Source: Acidobacteriota bacterium (lineage in GTDB: Bacteria > Acidobacteriota > Thermoanaerobaculia > Thermoanaerobaculales > Thermoanaerobaculaceae). From it: a DNA stretch of 64,000 nt. The translations under genes were made by a program, and so were the position numbers. Under the pieces are notes generated by a model. The model ran no database searches. It was given only the letters and a program-made list of their open reading frames with translations, and was not told where the DNA came from. Of this stretch, positions 11,001 through 18,863 are shown in pieces. The stretch covers positions 29,760 to 93,759 of the forward strand of contig JACQZW010000068.1 in assembly GCA_016213675.1 (NCBI GenBank). The letters are read 5' to 3'. Positions within the stretch are counted from its first letter, which is position 1. Every line of letters begins with the position of its first letter.

Positions 11001-13334
11001 CACGTCGTCCTTGAGCTCCCCGGGGTGGTTGTCCTCGTGGGCCAGCCCGCCGCCGGTGAATCCGACAAGCTTCTCCAGGGCGTCGTAGATGCGCCACAGC
11101 TTGCCGGTGCGGAACGCCTCGCGCTCGGCCGCCTTGTTCTGGTCGAGACTCCACGGCGCCTCGGGCTCCGCACCGGCCAGGAGCACCGCCGCGGCCTTCT
11201 GCCGCGCGGCGGGGATGTCGCGGTCGCGGATCACGTCGTCGACGCTCACGCCGCCGGGCGCGAAGTGCAGCTCGTAGCGCGGCCGCAGGATCTCCTTCTC
11301 CAGCAGGAAGTAGATCTTCTCCAGGCCGGGTTGCATCTCCTGGAGCGCGTAGACCGCCTCGTCGACCATGATCACGCCGAGCGCCGCGGCCTTGGGACGG
11401 CCGGCGGCGTCGGTCACGGCGAAGCGGATGCGCGCGTGCTCGCCCGGCAGGTACTCGGGCTGGTTCTGGCTGACATCGATCCGCAGCTCGTCCGCGGGCT
11501 CGACCACCATCACCCGCCCGTCGCGCACGAACTCGCCGTCGCGGCGCAAGAGGTACGCGTGCAGCTCGAGCGTCCCGGCCAGCTCGGGCGGGATCGCCAG
11601 GTCGAGGCTCGCCTTGCCGTCCGCGAGATCGAGCGTCTTCGTGAGCACGGTCTGGCGGCCCTGGACGATGTCGAGGAAGACGGAGCCGACGTCCCGCGTG
11701 GAGAGGACCTGGACCTTGGTCGTGCTCCCCGCCTTGGCCACGGCATGCTCCAGGCGCAGCAGCACCTGGTCGTCGCCGCCGGCCTCGACGGGGACCGCGA
11801 CCGCGGTGTCGAAGCGCTCGCCGCCCGCGTCCGCGGCGAACCGCACGGGCAGGGACGCCCGGGCGATGCCGTTCTCGTCGGTGGATGCGCGGTCGGGGAG
11901 ATTCCGCGGCGCGTGCCAGCGCAGCGCGGCGATGCCCAGCTCGTCGGTCGCGGCGCTGGTCGAGCCGTCGGGCACGTCGAGCGTCACGGTGCCGCGGACG
12001 GCGGTGCCGTCCGGTCGGGCGACGGCGATCCACAGCACGTTGTCCACGCCGGGCACGACCCGCCCGGATTCGGGCATCACGAGGACCTCGAGCGGGTCGG
12101 GCGAGACCACGACCGAGCCGTGGTCCGTCTCGTCCTGGTCCGCCGTGTCCACGACGGTGGTCTCGAACGTGACGCGCGCATTGCCCTGCTCCAGCTCCGA
12201 GCCGGCGAGCACGCGCGGCAGGGTGATCTCGAAGCCCCAGATGCCGTCGGCGTCCGTCGTGCCGTGCGCCTCCTGGAAGGTGTGGAACTCGGCGTCGAAG
12301 GTCTGGGCCTTGACGGTGACGCGGCCGCCCGCGACGGGCTGGCCGAAGAAGTAGCGGGCGTTGACGGTGCCCGAGACGACGTCGCCGGGGGCGTAGTACG
12401 ACCGATCGAAGCTCACCGCCACCTGGAATTTCGGCAGGACGTAGTGTTCGACCGTGACGGTCTTCTCGGCCAGGGTTTCGCCGCCGGCATCCACCAGGGA
12501 GACGTGCCATGGTCCCTTGTTGACCTGGGAGGCGATGGGGAAGTCGAGCGACGCGATGCCCTGGGCGGAGGTGCGGACGGTCTTGCGCTGCAGCTTGTTG
12601 CCCTTGGCGTCCTCGATGAGGAACGTCACGGAGACGTTGCCGCGGGCGCCGACCTCGCGGCCGGAGAGGGCGAGGGCACGCAGGTGCATGATCTGCCCGG
12701 GCTGGTACATCGGCTTGTCGGTGGTGAGCAGGACGCGCATCGGGTCGGTGATGTCCACCTCGCGCGCGTGGGTCGCCTTGCCGTTCGTCTCGTCGTCGAC
12801 GACGTGGACGGTGAGCAGCGACTTGCCGGCCGTGCCGCGCGGGACGCGGAAGGAGACCGCGGCTGCGCCCTTCTCGTCGGTGCGCCCGTGGTACACGGTC
12901 TTCGCGTCGTCGCCCGTGCCGAGCGCGACCCAGACCTCGGCGTCCGGGGCCGGCGCGGCCTCGAGCAGAGAGACCTCGCGCTCGACGACGACCCGCAGGC
13001 CGGCGCGAGCGCCGACGGCGAGCTGGAGCTGACCGAGCAGGGTGGCCTGGAGGCCGCCTTCGACGTGGTCGCCCGGCTCGTCGGGAGCGTCTACCGGCAG
13101 CTCGACGTCCACGGGCTCGGGATCCTCGAGCACGGCGGGCACGGACGCCGCGGTCGGACCGCCGGCGGGCGAGGTGGTCCACTGGTCGGGGCGGGGCTCG
13201 TCGCCCCCGGTCGGGCCGGGAGTTCGTCCCGGACAGGCCGCGGCCGCCATGATTGCGGCCGCCGCGAGCCAGCGAAGCCGCGCGGTCTTCCTTCCCCTGC
13301 CCGCCATCCGCCGATTCTGCCGTGCGTACTCCAT
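8049..13334 (-). CDS. Bacterial alpha-2-macroglobulin, thioester type
   Basis: 1761 residues. Large protease-trapping lipoprotein of the periplasm. GGAGG is correctly placed before ATG 13334, and the signal peptide ends at IMAAAAC. Macroglobulin-like beta domains fill the first half (for example DKPMYQPGQIMHLRAL near 215 and PVAGGRVTVKAQTF). Residues about 985-1055 are a low-complexity bait-like stretch. The A2M core begins at FFPETLLWKPDVV. The thioester motif PGGCFEQTSS has Cys1272 and Gln1275, followed by the alpha-helical thioester domain and a C-terminal receptor-like domain. A segment at about 690-985 is inserted before the bait and contains a pseudopilin-like motif (see findings). The usual partner PbpC is not adjacent. 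Trapping of foreign proteases is known for the family; the target here is unknown. Confidence 0.93.
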   Translation of the reverse strand: MEYARQNRRMAGRGRKTARLRWLAAAAIMAAAACPGRTPGPTGGDEPRPDQWTTSPAGGPTAASVPAVLEDPEPVDVELPVDAPDEPGDHVEGGLQATLLGQLQLAVGARAGLRVVVEREVSLLEAAPAPDAEVWVALGTGDDAKTVYHGRTDEKGAAAVSFRVPRGTAGKSLLTVHVVDDETNGKATHAREVDITDPMRVLLTTDKPMYQPGQIMHLRALALSGREVGARGNVSVTFLIEDAKGNKLQRKTVRTSAQGIASLDFPIASQVNKGPWHVSLVDAGGETLAEKTVTVEHYVLPKFQVAVSFDRSYYAPGDVVSGTVNARYFFGQPVAGGRVTVKAQTFDAEFHTFQEAHGTTDADGIWGFEITLPRVLAGSELEQGNARVTFETTVVDTADQDETDHGSVVVSPDPLEVLVMPESGRVVPGVDNVLWIAVARPDGTAVRGTVTLDVPDGSTSAATDELGIAALRWHAPRNLPDRASTDENGIARASLPVRFAADAGGERFDTAVAVPVEAGGDDQVLLRLEHAVAKAGSTTKVQVLSTRDVGSVFLDIVQGRQTVLTKTLDLADGKASLDLAIPPELAGTLELHAYLLRRDGEFVRDGRVMVVEPADELRIDVSQNQPEYLPGEHARIRFAVTDAAGRPKAAALGVIMVDEAVYALQEMQPGLEKIYFLLEKEILRPRYELHFAPGGVSVDDVIRDRDIPAARQKAAAVLLAGAEPEAPWSLDQNKAAEREAFRTGKLWRIYDALEKLVGFTGGGLAHEDNHPGELKDDVLDRAVAAQLLTDGERTAPAGRPVRVEDLEGLQGGLEMIDLANRAARWGVLHVYRLVALWAMQEEARCEEDQDNYYYGYGQYCVPSDIFAELRWTRPAGTPAGTHFATSDALRDPWGREYVVRKLPQERWGQGPDWTIGRVEIFSKGPDGRTDTDDDVKWDTYWDPSTLEVPEGEYRTYTLSAVWPDYYSALSPAEQEWASAIQEEEGERQEGRWDRMRGAFPMEEAGGWGGAPPMAAPAGAFMAADMAVATETGSTSTPEPTTPAGGGAGGPPARIRKFFPETLLWKPDVVTDDNGEAEVELDMADSITTWRMSVLASSSDGALGSREHGIVVFQPFFVDLDLPVALTQNDEVSIPVALYNYLDQAQDVELELVADNWFQAIGAQKLTVRLDPREVTSRFFRIKAKGPGTHALTVYATGERKSDAIRRDIRVEPDGVPVEQTFSDALIGEVTHEFEMPRDGIPGSEYLEVKVYPGALAQAVENLDSMLQMPGGCFEQTSSSTYPNLLVLDYLRKTETITPEIQMKAEQYVQLGYQRLLTFECTGGGFEWFGNTPAHLVLTAYGLREFVDMSQVYPVDPDVIQRTKEFLLGKQKGDGSWEVEQGGIAEGAINRQQGSIVNTTAYVTWALAESGVEGDALNRARSFLAGKLDGDIDDPYTLGLLLQVFADDPDHSRRDKVVAVLARLKKEDEDGGVYWQSEDPSAFGSTGDVGAMEATALIALGLIESGLEPNLAQGALDWLVRHKDAMGNWSSTQATIMTLKALIQAALGGPRDVTASVDVVINGEVVQTIEITPETADVMHVVDATGKLQAGRNTVTIASSLAERKGIMTQILARSWVPWPAEQRPAEDEPLRLKVEYDRTQLATGDILRAQVTAEYVFEEPAENVIIDLGIPPGFDVVTADLEAAMEAGKIARYELTGRQIIIYVAKLVPGQRLRFEVGFEARYPLRAQAPRSEAYLYYDPDVRAQTRPVAIEVADAAPVAP

Positions 13335-13749
13335 GGTCGTCCTCCCTGTGGATGCCCCGCCGTTCTCCGGAGCGCCGTCCCGTTGTCGTCGCCGTGCCCG
13401 ATGATACCCGGAACGGCGATGGGGGGTTCCTACGGATGAAGTGGCCGCGGGGTTCCAGTGGGAAGGAAGAAACCCCGCGTCCGGCTCCCCATCACGTTCG
13501 TCGCGCCGGACCCGCAGTAGGCACGACTCGGCGCTTCACCTGACCGGGGCGCCCGTACGCCCGCAACCGGCAACCGGGCACAAGCACCCCGCGGCCGGCA
13601 GTGATCATCGCCCGTTGCCGGTTGCCGGTCGCCCGCTGCCTGTTCCCTGCCCGGGTCCAGGTCCAGGTCCTGGTCCTGGTCCAGGAAGGCCGGAGCCGCC
13701 CGCGTCCATCGGTGTCCATCGGTGGTTTCTTCTTGTATCCTGTCGCCGC
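13335..13749. other. Divergent intergenic region with low-complexity tract
   Basis: 415 bases between the A2M gene and the FHA activator, so it should hold promoters for both directions. Bases about 13560-13700 are simple-sequence: repeated GCAACCGG / CCGGTTGCC units, then CCAGGTCCAGGTCCTGGTCC, then a duplicated GTCCATCGGT just before the start codon. I see no convincing promoter or small gene. Confidence 0.6.
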
Positions 13750-15102
13750 ATGGCGGGCGACGAGGACACGACGGGAACAAGGCTGATCGAGCGACCGGAG
13801 GGCGCGGCGCTGCTGCTGCGGCGCGCCGAGCTGGAAGTGCTCCGCGGGCCCGACGCGGGGCGCCGCGTGCCGCTCGAACGCACCGCCATCCGCGTCGGCT
13901 CCGATCCCGACAACGACCTCGTCGTGGCCGACCCCACGGTCTCCGGGCGGCACTTCGAGATCGTCGCCGGCGAGCACGGCCGGCGCCTGCGCGACCTGGG
14001 CAGCACCAACGGCACGACGGTCGACGGCCTCCGCGCGCTCGACGTGTTCCTGCGCGACGGCTCGGAGATCGGCGCCGGTTCCTGCCGCTTGCGCTTCACG
14101 CTCGGTCGCGACGAGCTGTCCATCCCGCTCTCGCGCCGCACCGACTTCGGCAGCCTCCTGGGCCACAGCCCCGCCATGCGGGCCGTGTTCGCGGTGCTGG
14201 AGCGGGCGGCGAAGACCGACGCCCTCGTGCTCATCGCCGGCGAGTCCGGGACGGGCAAGGAGCTGGCCGCGCGGGCGCTGCACGACCACTCGCCGCGTCG
14301 TGCCGGCCCCTACATCGTCTTCGACTGCGGCGCGGCCGCCCCGAACCTGGTGGAAAGCCAGCTCTTCGGCCATGCGAAGGGCGCGTACACCGGAGCGGCC
14401 GACGCCCGCGCCGGCGTGTGCGAGGCGGCGCACGGCGGCACGCTGGTGCTCGACGAGCTGGGCGAGCTGCCGCTCGAGCTGCAGCCCAAGCTGCTGCGCG
14501 TCCTGGAGAGCCGCACCGTCCAACGGCTCGGTGAGACGTCGACCTGCCCCGTCGACGTGCGTTTCGTCGCCAGCACGAACCGCAACCTGGAGCAGGACGT
14601 TCGCGACGGGCGTTTCCGCCAGGACCTGTTCTACCGCGTCTCGGTGATCACCGTGCGCCTGCCGGCGTTGCGCGAGCGGCCCGAGGAGATCCCGCGGCTG
14701 GTGCGGCACTTCCTGGAACGCCTCGCCGGACCCGAGGCGGCGGCGCCGCCGCCCGCGACGCTCGACATCCTCCTGCACCACTCGTGGCCCGGCAACGTTC
14801 GCGAGCTGCGCAATTTCGTCGAGCGCTACGCCCTGCTCCCCGAGATCGACCCGGTGGTGCACCTCAGGGGTGCCGGGCCGCCCGCGCCCGAACCTCCCGG
14901 CGGCGCGGCCGCGCCGGCGATTCCCCTGGACCTGCCCTTCCACGAGGCGAAGGAGCGGTGGACGGACTCGTTCGAGCGCACGTACCTCGCACGGCTGCTC
15001 GAGGCGCACGAGCGCAACGTCTCGGCCGCGGCGCGCGCGGCGGGACTCTCGCGCCAGACGATGTACCGCCTGATGGAGAAGCATGGTCTCCGGGGCGAGT
15101 GA
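13750..15102 (+). CDS. FHA-domain sigma-54 transcription activator
   Basis: 450 residues. An FHA phosphothreonine-binding domain occupies about residues 25-118: Arg48/Gly50, SGRH (65-68) and GSTNGT (84-89) are the phosphopeptide-binding loops. An AAA+ sigma-54 interaction domain follows: Walker A GESGTGKE (164-171), the sigma-54 contact loop GAYTGA (211-216, Tyr in place of the common Phe) and Walker B TLVLDELGEL (231-240). A Fis-type helix-turn-helix ends the protein (AARAAGLSRQTMYRL). There is no receiver domain, so input is probably Ser/Thr phosphorylation read by the FHA domain. The kinase gene downstream overlaps it by 20 bases, a strong hint that they form one signalling unit. ATG 13750 is where FHA coding character begins; no good Shine-Dalgarno is visible. 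Confidence 0.9.
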   Translation: MAGDEDTTGTRLIERPEGAALLLRRAELEVLRGPDAGRRVPLERTAIRVGSDPDNDLVVADPTVSGRHFEIVAGEHGRRLRDLGSTNGTTVDGLRALDVFLRDGSEIGAGSCRLRFTLGRDELSIPLSRRTDFGSLLGHSPAMRAVFAVLERAAKTDALVLIAGESGTGKELAARALHDHSPRRAGPYIVFDCGAAAPNLVESQLFGHAKGAYTGAADARAGVCEAAHGGTLVLDELGELPLELQPKLLRVLESRTVQRLGETSTCPVDVRFVASTNRNLEQDVRDGRFRQDLFYRVSVITVRLPALRERPEEIPRLVRHFLERLAGPEAAAPPPATLDILLHHSWPGNVRELRNFVERYALLPEIDPVVHLRGAGPPAPEPPGGAAAPAIPLDLPFHEAKERWTDSFERTYLARLLEAHERNVSAAARAAGLSRQTMYRLMEKHGLRGE

Positions 15103-17209
15103 CCCTTTCTCCGGGCGGCGCTGGGGCGATTGGATCGTCGTCCGGCGTCTCGCGGTCGGCGGGATGGCGGAGATCTTCGAGGCGCGCGCCGCGGAACCAC
15201 GGGACGGAGCGCCGGCGCGGGTCGCGCTGAAGGTGGTCCTGCCGCAGCACGCGGACGATCCCGAGTTCCGCAGCATGCTCGCGGCGGAGGCAAGCCTCCA
15301 GGGGCGGCTCTCCCATCCCAACCTCGTGCGCGTGCTCGGGCACGGCGAAGCGGAAGGCCGGCCGTTCCTGGCACTGGAGCTGGTCGATGGTCCGTCCTTG
15401 GCCGAGGTCCTCAAGGCCCTGGCGAAGGCGGGACGAACCTGTCCCCCGCCGGTCGCGATGTTCGTCGGCACCGAGCTGCTGCGGGCGCTGGCCTACGTTC
15501 ACGAGGCCGTCGACGAGGCGGGAAACCCGCTGCGTATCGTGCACCGCGACGTGAACCCGCCCAACGTGCTGCTGGAGCGAACGGGACGCGTGCGGCTCGG
15601 CGACTTCGGCATCGCCCGCTCGTCGGGTCGCGAGACGCGCACGCATACCGGCGTCATCAAGGGGAAGCTGCGCTATCTGGCTCCCGAGCAGGTGACCGGG
15701 TCGCGCCTCGACTCGCGCACGGACATCTTCGCCGCGGGGTTGGTCCTGTGGGAGATTCTGGCCGGCGAGCCGCACCTGCAGGGCGAGAGCGAGATCGAGC
15801 TGATGCGCGGGGCCGAAGCACCGTCGTATCGTCCGCTCGCCGGACGCCCCGGTCTGGACGCACGGTTCGATCGCCTGCTCTCCCGCTCGCTGCAACGCTT
15901 CCCCGAGGAGCGCTGGGGCTCGGCGCGATCGTTCCTGGAGGCCCTCGATCGGCTGCGCGGGGAGCCGGGTCTTGCGGCTGGGGCGGAGGAGCTGGCCGCG
16001 CTGCTTGGCGAGCTGCGCGATTCCGGCGGCATCGCGACCGCGGCGCGGGACGAGGGGAGGCGGTCGGCCCTTCGACCTGCCGATGTCGCCCAGGGCAGGC
16101 AGGCTCAGGGCAGGCCAGTCGCCGGCAGGGCGGTCGGGCCGGGCGCGGGGCCCGGCGGCCGCGCGGTGGCGTCGCCGCCCGGGCGGACGACGTGGCGCAT
16201 CCCGCCGACTCCGGAGTCGTCCGGGCGCGGGCGAAGGCGCGGGCTCGTGGTCGCGGCGGGCGTTCTGGCCGCCGCCGTCGCCGTCGTCGCCGGCTGGTGG
16301 GTGCTGCGCGAGGAGCGGCCGGAGGCCGCCGACGAGGGCCGCGCGGCGCCAGACACCTCGGCGGCGGCTGCGCCTGATGCTCCGGTCTCCGACGCGTCGT
16401 CACTGCTCGCGGACGTCGTCCCGCCGAGCTCGCCGCCTGTCGCGGTCGACGGCGCCACGGCGTCCGCGTCGCCGGAGGCGGGGAACAACGAGGCCGCACC
16501 TTCGCTGGAGGACTCGGCGGCGACGCCCGGCGAGGTCACGCCCCCGATGGCCGCAGATGCGCCGCCGGCGCCCGACGACGGGGAGGCGGATGCGCCGCCG
16601 GTCGCGTCGCCCGACGGCGCGACGTCCGATGGCCGCGTGGCGCCCCGGGACACGGTGACGGTCGATGCGCGCACGGGGACGGCGCCCGATGGCGCGAGGA
16701 CACCCGACGCCGGCCCCACGCGACAGGAAGACGGCTCTTCGGAGGCGGCGGTCGCGGCGGAGGCCGTTGCCGGTCCGGCCGTCGATGCGGACGTCGGAGC
16801 AACGTCCGGACCGGATCCCGCCGAGGTGCGCGGGCGGCTGGAGCGGGCGCGCGGCGAGCTGCGCGGGCGCGGCGTGCTGCTCGAGGACCTTCCGGCCGCG
16901 CTGCGGGCCGATCTGCGCGCCGCGGACGAGGCTCTTGTCGAGGGCCGACCCGCCGAGGCCGAGGCGGCGCTGGACGAGCTGCTCCCGCGCCTCGCGGCGA
17001 TCCGTGTCGACGGCCCGTTCGTCCGCGCGAAACTCGAGCGCGTCGAGGCGGCGCTCTCGGCCGCGTCGGACGCGGGTCGCGACGTCGCCGACCTCCGGGA
17101 CCTCGCCGCCACCGGGCTCCAGGACTACCTTCAGGGCCGGTACGACGCGACCAACCGCACGCTCAACGACATCCTGGGAAGGCTGGCGGCCGGCGGCGGC
17201 TCGCCCTGA
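15083..17209 (+). CDS. Membrane Ser/Thr protein kinase
   Basis: 708 residues; starts inside the end of the FHA activator gene. The N-terminal Hanks kinase (about 15-290) has the Gly loop LAVGGMAEIFEA, Lys50 (VALKVV), the catalytic loop HRDVNPPN (His154-Arg155-Asp156), Asp174 in GDFGIA and an APEQ motif. A linker leads to one membrane span (about 387-409, VVAAGVLAAAVAVVAGWWVL). The remainder is an Ala/Pro/Asp/Glu-rich stalk and, from about 575, an Arg/Leu/Ala-rich helical region likely outside the membrane. The predicted partner is the FHA activator encoded just upstream. The extracytoplasmic part may be a sensor, but no known ligand domain is visible. Confidence 0.9.
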   Translation: MVSGASDPFSGRRWGDWIVVRRLAVGGMAEIFEARAAEPRDGAPARVALKVVLPQHADDPEFRSMLAAEASLQGRLSHPNLVRVLGHGEAEGRPFLALELVDGPSLAEVLKALAKAGRTCPPPVAMFVGTELLRALAYVHEAVDEAGNPLRIVHRDVNPPNVLLERTGRVRLGDFGIARSSGRETRTHTGVIKGKLRYLAPEQVTGSRLDSRTDIFAAGLVLWEILAGEPHLQGESEIELMRGAEAPSYRPLAGRPGLDARFDRLLSRSLQRFPEERWGSARSFLEALDRLRGEPGLAAGAEELAALLGELRDSGGIATAARDEGRRSALRPADVAQGRQAQGRPVAGRAVGPGAGPGGRAVASPPGRTTWRIPPTPESSGRGRRRGLVVAAGVLAAAVAVVAGWWVLREERPEAADEGRAAPDTSAAAAPDAPVSDASSLLADVVPPSSPPVAVDGATASASPEAGNNEAAPSLEDSAATPGEVTPPMAADAPPAPDDGEADAPPVASPDGATSDGRVAPRDTVTVDARTGTAPDGARTPDAGPTRQEDGSSEAAVAAEAVAGPAVDADVGATSGPDPAEVRGRLERARGELRGRGVLLEDLPAALRADLRAADEALVEGRPAEAEAALDELLPRLAAIRVDGPFVRAKLERVEAALSAASDAGRDVADLRDLAATGLQDYLQGRYDATNRTLNDILGRLAAGGGSP

Positions 17210-17215
17210 CCGCAC

Positions 17216-18088
17216 CTACGGCCCCGCGCACGTGAGCTGGAAGTCGCCCTCGTAGGGCTGGTTGCCGTCCTGGGCCGAGGTCTGGTCGAGCGGGATGCCG
17301 TCCAGGTCCACCACGGACGTGGAGACCGTGACGCGATAGCGGAGCATCCCGACACCGGAAAGGCCGGTCGGCACGACCGTGGCGATGTAGCCGGAGCCCG
17401 CGAGGCGCACATCGGTCCGAATCGGCTCGCCGTCACGCACGATAACGATTGCTCCGTCCGCGAGGACCGACGCCTCATCCACCGCCTCCGAGAAGATGAT
17501 CGTCACTTCGTCCAGCACGCACCCGGACGCATTGGTCTCGTCGGGCGGCAGCACCTGCTGCACGCGCGGCGGACGCACTTCGGGCCCCAGGTCGAACGGG
17601 ATCGCCACCGGGACCGCCTCGCCCTCCTCGAAGAGGATCCCCTCGACGCTCCCCGACGCGATCGCCGTCGCCGAGCCGCCGCGCGCGAGGCCCGTCACGC
17701 GGATCGTGAGCGGCGCTCTCGGCGGCAGCCCGCCCCTGCGGATCCGGATCCACGGCAGCCTTCGGTCCGGCACGGGCACCAGGACGACCACCTCTCCTTC
17801 GTCATCGGTGTCGACATTCTTGATCTGGAGGTTGCCGACGACCCGTTCCGAGCCCGGAGGATACAGGCCATCGGGGCTGTCGAGCACCAGGACGATGGTC
17901 TCGATCGCGGACGCGACCTGCTCCACCGTGTTGAGGTTCGGGTCGGGGGTCAGCTCGAGGTCGAGCGCGGTATCGCCGGGATCCTCGGCACAGCCGGGCG
18001 CGATGACGATCCACAACGGCACGAGCAGGCGGGCCTTTCCCAGGACACCCGACCCGGGGCGCGCCGCACGGCGGGCCGCGGCACTCAT
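17216..18088 (-). CDS. Exported protein with SbsA/Ig-like domain
   Basis: 290 residues. The ATG at 18088 overlaps the TGA of the upstream gene as ATGA, so the two are translationally coupled. The N-terminus is basic, then hydrophobic (LLVPLWIVIAPGC), giving a signal peptide with a weak lipobox. Residues about 35-170 resemble a beta-sandwich (ASAIETIVLVLDSP, then a block on RIRVTGLARGG-like strands). The C-terminal part (PRVQQVLPPDETNAS onward, with ITIIFSEAVDEASV-like text) matches the bacterial Ig-like SbsA domain consensus (IxxxFSExV). Probably an envelope or surface protein. Convergent with the kinase gene, six bases apart. Confidence 0.75.
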   Translation of the reverse strand: MSAAARRAARPGSGVLGKARLLVPLWIVIAPGCAEDPGDTALDLELTPDPNLNTVEQVASAIETIVLVLDSPDGLYPPGSERVVGNLQIKNVDTDDEGEVVVLVPVPDRRLPWIRIRRGGLPPRAPLTIRVTGLARGGSATAIASGSVEGILFEEGEAVPVAIPFDLGPEVRPPRVQQVLPPDETNASGCVLDEVTIIFSEAVDEASVLADGAIVIVRDGEPIRTDVRLAGSGYIATVVPTGLSGVGMLRYRVTVSTSVVDLDGIPLDQTSAQDGNQPYEGDFQLTCAGP

Positions 18089-18732
18089 GGCGGCGTCACC
18101 GTGACGTCGGGCCGAGCGGGGTCGCCCGGGGCGAGGAGGATGCCCGCCGCGGCGGCGCCGCCGGCCGCGAGCGCGCCGGCCCCGATTCCCACCCACAACC
18201 TCCAGTCCTCGTACCACGGCTCGGGCGGGGGCGGCGCGAGCGGCGCGGCGAGCGAGGCGGCGGCGGCTTCGACGGCCGCGGCCACGCGCTCCGCCGTGGC
18301 GTCCTGCACGACGTCCTGCCGGGATGATTCCTCGGCACCGGTGGCGACGTCGACCAGCACCAGCCGCACGGCGACCGTGTCGCCGAGCCCGGCGAGGCGG
18401 ACGAGCAGCACCTTGGTCGCGCCGAGTCGCTCGCCCAGGCCGCGCACGCACGCCGGCTCCTCGAGGCAGGTGGAATCGAGCGGCTCGCCCAGCGCCGTGA
18501 TGACGGACAGGGGATCGACGTTCGCGACGCCCGCGGCGGAAACCCCCGCGACGGCGGCGGCGCCCGCATCGGCGTCGTCCCACGTGGATTCCGTGATCCA
18601 CTCGGGCGGGAAGACGACGATGGTCGGGACCGCGGCGGCCGGCTCATCGGCGCCGGTCGCGCTGCCGCCGCAGGCCGCGAACGTGCAGGCGGCGAGGACC
18701 GCCGGGGCGGGGAGCCGGCGGAAGCGGGCGAT
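18085..18732 (-). CDS. Putative lipoprotein with C-terminal membrane span, non-ATG start
   Basis: About 215 residues; coding character is clear but no ATG, GTG or TTG exists in frame near the N-terminus. The best placed first codon is ATC at 18732, giving IARFRRLPAPAVLAAC, a normal signal peptide with an AAC lipobox-like end. GGAGG lies about 24 bases further upstream. The middle has PTIVVFPPEWITES and a Cys pair (STCLEEPACVRGLGERLGA) followed by LLVRLAGLGD strands, reminiscent of the TolB-N/PEGA-associated modules of myxobacteria; that similarity is weak. A C-terminal hydrophobic segment (GIGAGALAAGGAAAAGILL) follows a Pro-rich linker. It is coupled to the 17216 gene. Either a rare start codon is used or one base is wrong. 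Confidence 0.6.
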   Translation of the reverse strand: MARFRRLPAPAVLAACTFAACGGSATGADEPAAAVPTIVVFPPEWITESTWDDADAGAAAVAGVSAAGVANVDPLSVITALGEPLDSTCLEEPACVRGLGERLGATKVLLVRLAGLGDTVAVRLVLVDVATGAEESSRQDVVQDATAERVAAAVEAAAASLAAPLAPPPPEPWYEDWRLWVGIGAGALAAGGAAAAGILLAPGDPARPDVTVTPP

Positions 18733-18863
18733 GCGACGGGGACGTTGAGGCGGCGTGTTCGACCTCCGTCCGGCGCATCCTAGCGCATCGCCGCTCCGCG
18801 TCGACGCGGTTGCGCCCGGGGGAGGGAGACCCGGGCGCAGCCGAGGATCGGGGGGCTCAGGAT

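Noticed and set aside
8598..13439. Very long open frame on the plus strand, over 1600 codons
   Set aside because: It is antisense to the A2M gene, which has a signal peptide, thioester and Shine-Dalgarno. Open antisense frames are expected at this GC.
13560..13700. Possible small gene in the low-complexity tract
   Set aside because: All frames give simple Pro/Gly/Arg repeats without a start signal.
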